DNA of 64,000 nucleotides from Chitinophagaceae bacterium (lineage in GTDB: Bacteria > Bacteroidota > Bacteroidia > Chitinophagales > Chitinophagaceae): contig JADKKH010000006.1 of the NCBI GenBank assembly GCA_016720585.1, positions 62,001 through 126,000 of the forward strand. Reading direction: 5' to 3'. Shown one piece after another: positions 16,888 through 26,405 of this stretch. The position numbers were made by a program, and so were the translations under genes. The notes below the pieces were generated by a model. It made no database searches, had not been told where the DNA came from, and saw only the letters and a list, made by a program, of their open reading frames with translations. Each line of letters opens with the position of its first letter. The first letter of the stretch is position 1.

Positions 16888-19800
16888 TTGAACCTTAAGA
16901 CTGCTCATATCTTCCGAACACTGGTTTTTATAGCCATTGTAACTGCCCTTTTAACACAGGCAAAAGCCGGTGATTATTCCCCTGTTCCAACTGGATCAAT
17001 TACGGATACTTCCCGCTATCCGCTCAGAGACCGGAGAGGTGATCCCTATACGTATCCCAACCGCAACAGTTTTGATTTAAGGGATACAGGTTTTATCAAG
17101 CGTACTATTGAGTATGACCCCAAAACAAAACAATATTACATCGTAGAAAAAATAGGTAACAGCTATTATCGTACACCCACTTCTTTTACGATGGAAGAGT
17201 TTGTACAGCTGCAGGGCAGAAAAGATGAACAGGATTATTTTAAGAAAAGATCGGCTTTACTGGCCAATATGAACCGCCGGTTGTTCAAGCCGAAATTTAA
17301 AGTTTCTAATGACTGGTTCAACAGGATTATGGGTGTAGGTCCGGATGGGAAAGTAAAAATTGATATCAAGCCTACCGGCTATGTTGATTTCCTGGCCGGT
17401 TACCAGGGGCAAAATATTAAAAATCCAACACTGCCTGAAAGAGCCCGTAAGAATGGAGGATTCGATTTTAATATGAATTCCCAACTCCAGATAGATGCCC
17501 AGATCGGGGAGAAACTAAAATTACCTATCAATTACAACACTTTAGCCAATTTTAATTTTGAAAACCAGTTGAAACTTGATTACCGGGGCCAGGAAGACCA
17601 GATTTTAAAACAGTTTCAGGCGGGTAATACAAGTTTTGCCACCAAAGGAACTTTGATCCCGGGTGCCCAATCTTTATTCGGGATTAAAACACAATTACAG
17701 TTTGGAAATCTTTTTGTGACAACCGTTTTGGCCAACCAACAATCACAGCGGCAGTCTCAGAATCTGCAGGGTGGAACAGCGGCACAAAATTTTTCTTTGC
17801 GATCCGATGAATATGATGAGAATCGTCACTTCCTGGTAGGACAATATTTCCGGAATAATTATAATGCGGCTATGAAGCAATTGCCGGTGGTAAACTCCCG
17901 GATACAAATATTGAAAATAGAAGTGTGGGTTACTAACCGGAATGGCGCAACAACGGATACCAGAGATGTGGTTGGCTTTATGGATCTCGGTGAGCGAAAC
18001 CCGTTCAGCGGTTTATTAACCGGATCAGGAGATGTGCTTCCCAGGAATGATGCAAATAATCTTTATTCAACGCTTAAGGCAAATCCTAATTACCGTAATT
18101 CTTCATTGGTGCAGGGTCAGTTAACCAGCTTTGGACTTTTACCGGTTCAGGATTTCGAAAAGACTTTTGCCCGGAAACTGCTGCCTTCAGATTATTTTAT
18201 AAATGAAAGGATAGGTTTTGTTTCATTGAATCAGCCCTTGCAGCCCGATGAAGTATTGGGCGTAGCCTTTCAGTACACGTATAATGGCCGTGTTTTCCAG
18301 GTGGGTGAATTTTCACAGGATGTGCCGCCGGATACTACCGGTGCATCCCAGCGTGTTTTGTTCCTGAAATTATTAAAAGCCACTTCACAAAGGACCAATC
18401 TTCCTATATGGGACCTGATGATGAAGAATGTCTATTCTGTCGGATTCGGACAATTGGAAAGACAGGATTTCAAACTTGACATGACTTACGAGGAACCCAG
18501 CCTTGGCGAAAAAAGATATTTACCTCCTTCCGATGTGATTTCCACATTTCAGGGTCAACCCATTATTTCGTTGACAAACCTGGACCGGTTGAATAATCAG
18601 AATGACCCTCAACCAGATGGTGTGTTCGACTTTGTGGAAGGCTTTACTGTGATCTCATCTCAGAGCCGAATCATTTTTCCCGTGCTGGAACCATTTGGTC
18701 ATGATCTGGATTATATCTATGCGAACCAGACCCTGCGTAATAAGTACCTGTATTATCCATTGTATGACACTATAAAAGCCATTGCACAGACCTATGCAAA
18801 TCTTAACCGGTTTAAAATAGTTGGCCGGTCAAAATCTTCAGGTTCTGCCGGGGCAAACAGTGATTACCAGATAGGGTATAATGTTCCCCGGGGATCTGTT
18901 TCAGTAACGGCAAATGGTCAGATCCTGCAGGAAAATGTGGATTATGAAGTTAACTATGACCTCGGCACACTTCGTATTACCAACCAGGCCATTATTAATT
19001 CGGGTATACCGGTTACGATCAATTCGGAGAATAACCAGGCTTTTGGATTTCAGCAAAAAAACTTTTTAGGCTTGCGGTTGGATTATCTGGCAGGAAAAAA
19101 ACTTAGCCTTGGCGCTACTATCGTTCAGCTCGGCGAAAGACCTTTTTTCATCAAACAATCGTATGGAGAAGATCCTATTAAAAACAGGATGTATGGTGTG
19201 GATGTTGATTATCGAAATAATCTTCCCCGGTTAACCAAGTGGTTGGATAAATTACCATTCTATTCTACCAAGGCCATGTCCTCTGTTACCGCTTATGCAG
19301 AGGCTGCTTTGCTGGATCCGGGTCATGCCAAACAAATTAACTCAAGCAAAGGAGATAAGGGCGGACAGGTATATATTGATGACTTTGAAGGAACCCGGTC
19401 TGGAATTGATTTACGTTTTCCATTAATCAGCTGGACAGCCGCATCTATTCCGCAGGGAAATGGATTGTTTGCTGAATCATCCCTGAGTAATGACCTAAGG
19501 AGTGGTTATAACCGTGCAAAAATTGCCTGGTATAATATTGAATCGGTTCTGCAGGAACGAAGAAGTTCGAATAACCCATTGCGAAATGACCTGGCAGAGT
19601 TATCAAAACCAGAAACCCGGCAGGTTTTCCGGAAAGAAATATTTCCAAATGTCACCACACAGTTTGGGGAAGGGTTGCTGACCACTTTTGACCTGGCATT
19701 TTATCCGAAAGATAAAGGACCCTATAATTTTGAGACTGGAAATACAAGGGTAAATGCCAATGGGAAATTAATAAATCCCAAGCAGGCCTGGGGTGGATTG

Positions 19801-22800
19801 ATGCGCAATATTGATCAAACAGATTTTGAAACAGGTAATATTGAATATATCGAATTCTGGCTGCAGGATCCATTTATAAAAAATACAGCTAATCCAACAG
19901 GCGGACAGTTATATTTTAACCTTGGAAATATCTCAGAAGATATTTTACGTGATGGAAAGCGTGAATATGAAAATGGATTGCGTACACCCACCAATAATGC
20001 AACACTTGATTCAAGCACTGTATGGGGGCAGGTGCCTTCCAATCCCTTGCAGGTTACCAATGCATTCAGTAATGAACCTACGGACCGGGTGTACCAGGAT
20101 GTAGGGTATGACGGTTTACAGGATGAAGGCGAAAAAAGAAGATTTAAACCTTACCTGGATAACCTGGCTGCCACTTTTGGTGCTGGTTCCCCTGTTTACC
20201 AAAAAGCTTTGACCGATCCATCAGCAGATAATTTTAAACCTTACCGGGATGCTACTTTTGACGCAGCTCCGGTTGCCGGAATTTTACAGCGCTATAAAAA
20301 CATCAACAATCCGCATGGCAATTCACCCATCGCAGATAATAATACCGAGTTTGTAAATGCCTTTACCCAATACCCGGATGCGGAGGAACTGAATCGTGAT
20401 AACACGATGAATGAAGTGGAAGAATATTTTCAGTATAAAGTGGATATAAAACCAGGTATGTTATCCGGTTCCAACTTTATTACTGACGTACGAACTCCCA
20501 CTGTAACTTTAGCTGACGGAACTACCCGTACTGAGAAATGGTATCTCTTCCGAATTCCTATTGATCAATACCAGCAGAAGATCGGGAATATCCCTGACTT
20601 TAAATCCATTCGTTTCATCCGGATGTTTGTTACCGGTTTTGAAGATTCTGTGGTCATGCGGTTTGGTAAACTGGAACTGGTACGTAATCAATGGAGGAAA
20701 TTCAAAAGCAAAATAGATACAACCGGGTTGTTTACCACGTTGCCTGTACCAGATCCGACGAAAGTGAATGTACTGGCTGTAAATGTGGAAGAGAATGATC
20801 AGCGGCAGCCGATTATTTACCGGATCCCACCGGGTATCGAAAGACAACAACAACTCAGTAATAATAATGTAGCCCTGTTCCTGAATGAGCAGGCATTGAG
20901 TATGCAGGTATGTGGATTGAATCAGTATGAATCCCGCGGCGTATTCAAAACCATGAACCTGGATATGCGTCAGTATGGAAAGTTGTCCATGTTTATTCAT
21001 TCCGAGTCCGTACAAAATGCACAGCCATTGGATGACGGCGATTTAAATGCAGTTATCCGTATTGGAAATGATTTTTCAGGTAATTATTATGAATTGAAAA
21101 TTCCCTTGAAAACAACGCCATTCGGCACAACCGATTCATTACAAATATGGCCGGATGTTAACTACCTGGATTTCCAGCTGGATGATTTAACAGCACTAAA
21201 AAAGAGACGGAATAAACTGGGTATTTCGCCTTCCCAGTATTATAAAGAAACCTTACCGAATGGACGTTCTTATGCTATGCTGGGAAATCCAAACCTTGGG
21301 GAAGTGCGGGGTATGTTGCTGGCGGTAGAAAATGTGGCGCAGGAATCAGCCTGTACTGAAGTTTGGTTCAATGAACTCAGGCTTTCACAATTGGATGAGA
21401 AAGGTGGATGGGCTGCACTGGGTCGTGTTGACTTCCGGTTGGCCGACCTGGGAACTCTTACTGTTTCAGGAACAGCCCGGAGCCGTGGTTTTGGTACACT
21501 GGAACAAAAGGTAAATGAACGAAGCCGCGAAGACATTTATACCATCGATGCATCAGCAACTATTGAAGCCGGTAAGCTGCTGCCTAAAAAATTGGGAATT
21601 CAGATTCCCGTGTATATGGGTATCAGCCGCAGAAGCAGTACGCCGGAATATGATCCCTATGATCTGGATATTAAACTAAAAGAAAAATTATCAGAGGCTG
21701 ATCCCAAGCAACGGGATTCTATCCGAAGCGATGCACAGGATATTACTACCATCAAGACCATCAACTTTACCAATGTAAAAAAATTAAAGACCGATGGTAA
21801 AAGGCCGAAAGTATGGAGCGTATCCAATTTCGATTTTAATTATTCCTATATCCAGACACTCAGTCACAATCCCTTGATCGAACTGGATGAAATGCGGCGG
21901 ACCCGTGGGGCATTGGGTTACACCTATGCGCCGCAGACCAAACCCTTTGAACCATTTAAGAAACTGATCAAATCAAAATCAAAATGGCTGGCCCTGATCA
22001 AAGACGTTAATTTCAACTATGCTCCATCCCAGGTTTCTTTCAGGGCTGATGTATTCCGTCAGTTTGGGGCTGTACGGCCTAAGAATGTAGGAGGTGGGCC
22101 CTATAAAATACCGGAGACCTATAATAAGTACTTTACATTCGACCGCTATTATATCCTTCAATGGAACCTGACAAGATCTATCTCCATAGACTACAGTGCT
22201 ATTAATAATGCAAGGGTAGATGAACCATTTGGACGTATTGATACAAAGACCAAAAAAGATTCTGTCCGCACCAATTTATTTAAAGGAGGTAGAAATACCA
22301 ACTACCACCAGGAAGCGACCGTTACTTATAATGTGCCTACCAACAAAATTCCTTTCCTTGACTGGACAACACTCCGGGCCAGCTATAATACCAAATATAA
22401 CTGGTTGGCGGCTTCGTTATTACCGGAAGCCAGGTTGTTAGGTAATACCTTGTCCAATACACAGACCAGAACCATTAATGGTGAAATGAAATTTGAAGAG
22501 TTGTATAATAAATCGAGATTCCTGAGAGCGGTGAACAGTACTTCACCCAGGCAACCGGGTGGTGCTAACGGAAATAATAAAAAGGGTGACGGAGCGAAAG
22601 GCAAAGATGATAAAGGAAATCAGGCTGTCGGCAACCAGGATGCGCCTCAAACTGATAAACCACAACAGGTAAAAACCACTGAAGTACTTGTAAAAGCGGA
22701 TACGATCAGAAATAAAAAAGGAAAGATTATCAGAATTAAAAAAGCTAAAGTAAAAAAAGTAAAAGAGAAAAAAGACCCCAATGAATTACCGGAAATCGGC

Positions 22801-23466
22801 AATCTTCCTAAATTCTTTTTACAATTAGCTACGTCCCTGAAAAGGGTCGGCATTCAATATACCGAAGACTTCGGAACATCTTTGCCGGGCTACATGGACA
22901 GCACCAGGCTCCTGGGCTATAACCCGAAAAGCAGTCAACCCGGGTTTGGATTTATTTTCGGTTATCAGCCCGATACAGGTTGGATCAACCGGTTTGGCAG
23001 CAAAGGTTTATTATCCATGGATACCTTAGTCAGTGAAATGATCCGGCAACGTTATAACCAACGGCTCAACATTACCGCACAGGTAAGTCCATTCCGGGAT
23101 TTTAATATTGATATCAACATCGATAAAACGTTTGATAAACAGTATTCTGAATTATATAAGGACACCAGTAAATTCGATGCTGTAGGATTGACCCGTTTAA
23201 ATCCTTATGCGCTCGGCAGCTTCAGTGTCAGCTATATTTCTTACCAGACTTTGTTTACAAAATTTGATCCCAATGTGATTTCCGAAACATTCAAAACATT
23301 TGAGAGTAACCGGGCTATTCTTTCGAAAAGACTAGCGGGTTTAAATAACTACCAGGGTGGCGTAATTGATCTTAATGATCCGGCTTATTATAAGGGATAT
23401 GGCCGCTATGCGCAGGATGTGGTAGTTCCCGCTTTCCTGGCTGCTTATACCAAAAAGATCCGATGA
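16888..23466 (+). CDS. sprA: SprA (T9SS outer-membrane translocon / gliding protein), main part; frame lost near 3' end
   Basis: 2192 codons encoding the very large T9SS outer-membrane translocon (SprA; Sov in Porphyromonas). A signal peptide (TLVFIAIVTALLTQAKA) is followed by repeated beta-strand segments, the YIDDFEGTRS motif and a Lys-rich low-complexity stretch (about 1885-1965). The only in-frame start is TTG at 16888. An ATG at 16874 would join the frame if the A6 run at 16880-16885 were one base longer. The protein ends ...AAYTKKIR at a stop caused by the A5 run at 23452-23456. One extra A would read TKKDPMTVK and continue into the next reading frame, which carries the conserved C-terminus. 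The two parts together are about 2,450 residues, the expected SprA size. Confidence 0.93.
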   Translation: MNLKTAHIFRTLVFIAIVTALLTQAKAGDYSPVPTGSITDTSRYPLRDRRGDPYTYPNRNSFDLRDTGFIKRTIEYDPKTKQYYIVEKIGNSYYRTPTSFTMEEFVQLQGRKDEQDYFKKRSALLANMNRRLFKPKFKVSNDWFNRIMGVGPDGKVKIDIKPTGYVDFLAGYQGQNIKNPTLPERARKNGGFDFNMNSQLQIDAQIGEKLKLPINYNTLANFNFENQLKLDYRGQEDQILKQFQAGNTSFATKGTLIPGAQSLFGIKTQLQFGNLFVTTVLANQQSQRQSQNLQGGTAAQNFSLRSDEYDENRHFLVGQYFRNNYNAAMKQLPVVNSRIQILKIEVWVTNRNGATTDTRDVVGFMDLGERNPFSGLLTGSGDVLPRNDANNLYSTLKANPNYRNSSLVQGQLTSFGLLPVQDFEKTFARKLLPSDYFINERIGFVSLNQPLQPDEVLGVAFQYTYNGRVFQVGEFSQDVPPDTTGASQRVLFLKLLKATSQRTNLPIWDLMMKNVYSVGFGQLERQDFKLDMTYEEPSLGEKRYLPPSDVISTFQGQPIISLTNLDRLNNQNDPQPDGVFDFVEGFTVISSQSRIIFPVLEPFGHDLDYIYANQTLRNKYLYYPLYDTIKAIAQTYANLNRFKIVGRSKSSGSAGANSDYQIGYNVPRGSVSVTANGQILQENVDYEVNYDLGTLRITNQAIINSGIPVTINSENNQAFGFQQKNFLGLRLDYLAGKKLSLGATIVQLGERPFFIKQSYGEDPIKNRMYGVDVDYRNNLPRLTKWLDKLPFYSTKAMSSVTAYAEAALLDPGHAKQINSSKGDKGGQVYIDDFEGTRSGIDLRFPLISWTAASIPQGNGLFAESSLSNDLRSGYNRAKIAWYNIESVLQERRSSNNPLRNDLAELSKPETRQVFRKEIFPNVTTQFGEGLLTTFDLAFYPKDKGPYNFETGNTRVNANGKLINPKQAWGGLMRNIDQTDFETGNIEYIEFWLQDPFIKNTANPTGGQLYFNLGNISEDILRDGKREYENGLRTPTNNATLDSSTVWGQVPSNPLQVTNAFSNEPTDRVYQDVGYDGLQDEGEKRRFKPYLDNLAATFGAGSPVYQKALTDPSADNFKPYRDATFDAAPVAGILQRYKNINNPHGNSPIADNNTEFVNAFTQYPDAEELNRDNTMNEVEEYFQYKVDIKPGMLSGSNFITDVRTPTVTLADGTTRTEKWYLFRIPIDQYQQKIGNIPDFKSIRFIRMFVTGFEDSVVMRFGKLELVRNQWRKFKSKIDTTGLFTTLPVPDPTKVNVLAVNVEENDQRQPIIYRIPPGIERQQQLSNNNVALFLNEQALSMQVCGLNQYESRGVFKTMNLDMRQYGKLSMFIHSESVQNAQPLDDGDLNAVIRIGNDFSGNYYELKIPLKTTPFGTTDSLQIWPDVNYLDFQLDDLTALKKRRNKLGISPSQYYKETLPNGRSYAMLGNPNLGEVRGMLLAVENVAQESACTEVWFNELRLSQLDEKGGWAALGRVDFRLADLGTLTVSGTARSRGFGTLEQKVNERSREDIYTIDASATIEAGKLLPKKLGIQIPVYMGISRRSSTPEYDPYDLDIKLKEKLSEADPKQRDSIRSDAQDITTIKTINFTNVKKLKTDGKRPKVWSVSNFDFNYSYIQTLSHNPLIELDEMRRTRGALGYTYAPQTKPFEPFKKLIKSKSKWLALIKDVNFNYAPSQVSFRADVFRQFGAVRPKNVGGGPYKIPETYNKYFTFDRYYILQWNLTRSISIDYSAINNARVDEPFGRIDTKTKKDSVRTNLFKGGRNTNYHQEATVTYNVPTNKIPFLDWTTLRASYNTKYNWLAASLLPEARLLGNTLSNTQTRTINGEMKFEELYNKSRFLRAVNSTSPRQPGGANGNNKKGDGAKGKDDKGNQAVGNQDAPQTDKPQQVKTTEVLVKADTIRNKKGKIIRIKKAKVKKVKEKKDPNELPEIGNLPKFFLQLATSLKRVGIQYTEDFGTSLPGYMDSTRLLGYNPKSSQPGFGFIFGYQPDTGWINRFGSKGLLSMDTLVSEMIRQRYNQRLNITAQVSPFRDFNIDINIDKTFDKQYSELYKDTSKFDAVGLTRLNPYALGSFSVSYISYQTLFTKFDPNVISETFKTFESNRAILSKRLAGLNNYQGGVIDLNDPAYYKGYGRYAQDVVVPAFLAAYTKKIR

Positions 23467-24230
23467 CTGTAAAGTTGGCAAAGAACAATAACCCGAACAT
23501 ACGTTCCAATGCATTCTCCGGTATTCTGCCGAGGCCAAACTGGACCATCGTTTATACGGGTTTGTCCAGGTTGAAGGGGTTGGATAAAATATTTACAAAC
23601 TTTACGATACGGCATGGCTATCACAGCACATTCAGCATGAATAGCTTTAATACGGCCTTATTGTTCCTGGATCCAAACCGGATCGGGTTCCCGAGTTTTG
23701 TTGACCCGCTTACCGGTAATTATATTCCTTACTTCCTGGTGCCAAACATCACGATCCAGGAATCTTTTGATCCGTTGATTGAAGTGGATATGACATTTAC
23801 CAACCAGTTGACCACCCGATTTGAATTTAAAAAATCCAGGACATTAAGTTTAAGCCTGATAGATTACCAACTGGCGGAGAACCGTTCCACTGAAGTAACT
23901 TTTGGTTTCAATTGGCGGCAAAAAGGCGTGCCGTTAATTAAGAAACTGCCATTTATGAAAAATAAGCTGGATAATGATGTGACTTTTAAATTGGATTTCA
24001 GCCTTCGGGATGATGCCACGGCCAACAGCAAGCTTGACCAGGGAACTTCCTTTGGTACTGCAGGGCAAAAAGTTATCCGTATTGCGCCTTCGATAGATTA
24101 TATAGTCAATAACAGGGTAAGCATTAAACTGTATTTTGAGCAGAACCGGAATATCCCGAAGATCAGTAATGCTTTCCCCATTACAAATACCCGGGCCGGT
24201 CTGCAGGTAAGAATATCGCTTTCACAATAA
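23463..24230 (+). CDS. sprA: SprA C-terminal part, in a shifted frame
   Basis: 255 codons in a different frame that continue the SprA barrel: PRPNWTIVYTGLSRL, RHGYHSTFSMNSF, FDPLIEVDMTFTNQLTTRFEFKKS (typical SprA end), finishing with ITNTRAGLQVRISLSQ. Upstream codons in this frame read KDP before the ATG, matching the expected junction. The internal ATG is unlikely to be a true start; the segment is part of sprA split by a one-base deletion in a poly-A run, a sequencing or assembly error, or ribosomal or polymerase slippage. Confidence 0.9.
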   Translation: MTVKLAKNNNPNIRSNAFSGILPRPNWTIVYTGLSRLKGLDKIFTNFTIRHGYHSTFSMNSFNTALLFLDPNRIGFPSFVDPLTGNYIPYFLVPNITIQESFDPLIEVDMTFTNQLTTRFEFKKSRTLSLSLIDYQLAENRSTEVTFGFNWRQKGVPLIKKLPFMKNKLDNDVTFKLDFSLRDDATANSKLDQGTSFGTAGQKVIRIAPSIDYIVNNRVSIKLYFEQNRNIPKISNAFPITNTRAGLQVRISLSQ

Positions 24231-24333
24231 CCCGGATCTTTTCTGAAACGTCTATGTCAACCAGACAAAAGGATTTTTCCTGCTGAGTATTAGAGCGGAA
24301 GGCATTGCAGTTTATATATGTTTGGTAAATGGC

Positions 24334-24363
24334 AAAAAAAATCCCGGCTATAGGCCAGGATTT
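24334..24363 (-). terminator. Rho-independent terminator (minus strand)
   Basis: Read on the minus strand, AAATCCTGGC and GCCGGGATTT form a 10-bp stem with one G-T wobble and a CTATA loop, followed by a T run. It lies 19 bp beyond the stop of the small secreted protein gene and between the convergent sprA and that gene. Confidence 0.75.
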
Positions 24364-24382
24364 CATCTGTATAAATAGTAGG

Positions 24383-24895
24383 TTAAGGATTTTTGGAGTT
24401 GGGGTTAACAAAACCCGTATCTGCCCCGGTTCTTTTGAATAACATTACATATCCGCAAAGATTTTTTTTCTTTTGCTTATTGACCTGTACCGGTTTCATC
24501 ATATGAAACTCGGAGTATTGAGGAACATAGGAATAAACAATAACGTTTCCATCAATTTCACCCCATCTTTTTTGACGGTAAATAACCTGTCTTTCCTGCC
24601 AGTCATACATCCGTACTTCATAGAGCCTGGAGGAATAATCGCCGATAAAAACGAACTGGTACCAGCTTCCTTGTGTCAGGGGGATGATCACCGGCATTTC
24701 AAATTCGCTTTCCATACTGATGGAGGCTTCCTTAAGTAAAACATAACCGTCATTACCATACAAATTTTTCAGGCTGTCCACCTGTTTGCTGATCATTTCA
24801 TTACTGCAGGATTGCAAACGGATAACCTCCTGGGAAAAAACCGGCGTAAATAAAAAAGCAAATGCAGTGAGCAGGAGGATGTACGGGTTTTTCAT
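24383..24895 (-). CDS. Small secreted protein of unknown function
   Basis: 170 residues from the ATG at 24895, which gives a clean signal peptide (NPYILLLTAFAFLFTPVFSQ). The in-frame ATG at 24925 would place ten polar residues before it. The mature part is a compact soluble domain (LLKEASISMESEFEMPVIIPL; MYDWQERQVIYRQKRW; VQVNKQKKKNLCGYVMLF). I do not recognise a named domain. It has its own terminator and no obvious operon partner. Confidence 0.7.
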   Translation of the reverse strand: MKNPYILLLTAFAFLFTPVFSQEVIRLQSCSNEMISKQVDSLKNLYGNDGYVLLKEASISMESEFEMPVIIPLTQGSWYQFVFIGDYSSRLYEVRMYDWQERQVIYRQKRWGEIDGNVIVYSYVPQYSEFHMMKPVQVNKQKKKNLCGYVMLFKRTGADTGFVNPNSKNP

Positions 24896-25098
24896 AACGG
24901 GCTTTATGTGATATTGGTGGTACATCGTAAATATAACAGGCGTTTTTCCGTATTCTAAATTTACAACAGAAAATTTTTGATAATTAGTACATTTTCGCAG
25001 GGAATCTACGGCAAGTTTCGGGCCAACGGTTGTGATTCCGTTTACAAGAAGGTCAAGTTACAGAAACTACCCTTTCTTTTCAAAATTTTTGATACGAA

Positions 25099-25866
25099 TC
25101 AAGTATGGGCTTCCCGGTTGAAATAGATTGTATTGGCCTGCTGGATACAGGTAATGGTAAGATCATTGATACAGACATGGGGCGGAAGCGTGGTACAATA
25201 AAAAATAACTTCTGCTACATCCTGGGCTGTTAATGGTTTCAGGCCATCATATATTTTTTGGGCGGTTTTTTCATCACCTTTAAAACGCACTATAGAAAAC
25301 TCAGTTTCGGCAGCGCCCGGATTGATCGAGGTAACTTTGATCTGATGCCGGAGCAGGTCGATCCGCATGGCCTGGCTGATGGCATCCACTGCAAATTTGG
25401 TAGCACAATACACATTCCCTTTTTCATAAACTTCTTTGCCTGCTATGGAACCCAGGTTGATGATATGGCCTTTGTTATTTTTCACCATCAATTGCGATAC
25501 GGCCCTGGCAACATATAAAAAGCCTTTCACGTTTGTATCGATCATCGTATTCCAGTCGTTGAGATCAGCTTCATCAAAATAATCTCTTCCCAGTGCCAGC
25601 CCGGCATTATTTATCAGCACATCAATGGCCTGCCAGGCAGCCGGGATGTTTTGAATAGATTGGGTAACGGCTTTTTCATCCCGAACGTCAAAAGGAAGTT
25701 GCAGGACAGCTACATTGTATTTATTCTCTAAGGAATCGGCCAGCAACTGCAACCGTTCCGTTCTTCTTCCATTAATAATAAGATCATAACCATTGGCTGC
25801 AAATTGATACGCACAGGCTTCGCCAAAACCGGCTGTAGCGCCGGTGATGAAAACGATTTTTCGCAT
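25099..25866 (-). CDS. Short-chain dehydrogenase/reductase (SDR)
   Basis: 255 residues, classical SDR. The cofactor motif TGATAGFG (8-15), NNAG (86-89), the catalytic triad S140, Y153, K157 (YCATK) and a Lys-containing helix are intact. GRRTERLQ after beta-2 suggests NADP(H) preference. It resembles the YdfG group (3-hydroxy acid / serine dehydrogenase). Substrate not determinable. A near-consensus TATCTTAG box lies at 25886-25893 on the minus strand. The gene is monocistronic. Confidence 0.92.
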   Translation of the reverse strand: MRKIVFITGATAGFGEACAYQFAANGYDLIINGRRTERLQLLADSLENKYNVAVLQLPFDVRDEKAVTQSIQNIPAAWQAIDVLINNAGLALGRDYFDEADLNDWNTMIDTNVKGFLYVARAVSQLMVKNNKGHIINLGSIAGKEVYEKGNVYCATKFAVDAISQAMRIDLLRHQIKVTSINPGAAETEFSIVRFKGDEKTAQKIYDGLKPLTAQDVAEVIFYCTTLPPHVCINDLTITCIQQANTIYFNREAHT

Positions 25867-25905
25867 AAATAGGTTGATTGTACTGCTAAGATAAAAGATT
25901 TTTCC

Positions 25906-25928
25906 TCACGCAAAGGCGCAAAGACGCG
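25906..25928 (+). repeat. Left inverted repeat of the GxxExxY cassette
   Basis: 23 bp built of iterated ACGC/CAAAG units (TCACGCAAAGGCGCAAAG...). It matches the reverse complement of 26377-26399 at 19 of 23 positions by hand alignment, the first ten identical. Confidence 0.8.
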
Positions 25929-25982
25929 ATACGAAGACCGGATTATGAATTGTTAGTATATTCATAGGGAAAATCATAATTT

Positions 25983-26363
25983 ATGGACGAAAATGCAATT
26001 GCAAAAATCATAGTTGATACTGCTTACAGAATTCATAAAGAACTGGGACCTGGGTTATTTGAGTCAGTTTACGAATCTGTTTTTGAATATGAACTTACTA
26101 ATGAATATGGATTATTTGTTCAACGACAGCCAACTCTTCCCGTAATCTGGAGGGAAATAAAGCTTGACCTGGGATTTAAACCAGACATGATTATTGCAAA
26201 CAAAGTAATTATTGAATTGAAATCAGTTGAAACTGTACTCCCTGTTCACTATAAGCAATTATTGACTTATTTAAAACTTACTGGTCTCAAGCTGGGGCTG
26301 CTGATCAATTTTAATAATGCGCTAATAAAAAATGGGATTAAAAGGGTAGTTAATGGTCTCTGA
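25983..26363 (+). CDS. GxxExxY protein (PD-(D/E)xK nuclease-like, function unknown)
   Basis: 126 residues with the family motif G24-L-F-E27-S-V-Y30. The arrangement FKPD68...IIE78-LK80 resembles the metal site of PD-(D/E)xK nucleases, which is how this family is usually classified; no biological role is established to my knowledge. The gene sits in a ~500-bp gap between two minus-strand genes and is bracketed by 23-bp imperfect inverted repeats, so the whole block resembles a small cassette. It is oriented opposite to both neighbours. Confidence 0.88.
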   Translation: MDENAIAKIIVDTAYRIHKELGPGLFESVYESVFEYELTNEYGLFVQRQPTLPVIWREIKLDLGFKPDMIIANKVIIELKSVETVLPVHYKQLLTYLKLTGLKLGLLINFNNALIKNGIKRVVNGL

Positions 26364-26376
26364 TTATTAATTTTTT

Positions 26377-26399
26377 TGCGCCTTAGCGTCTTTGCGTGA
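26377..26399 (-). repeat. Right inverted repeat of the GxxExxY cassette
   Basis: TGCGCCTTAGCGTCTTTGCGTGA, the inverted partner of 25906-25928. It ends 7 bp before the stop codon of the neighbouring large secreted protein gene. Confidence 0.8.
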
Positions 26400-26405
26400 A
26401 TCTAA

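Noticed and set aside
16874..16891. Leader peptide MEKKH before sprA
   Set aside because: A short poly-A run makes a frame error at the sprA start the simpler reading; kept only as a finding on the start.
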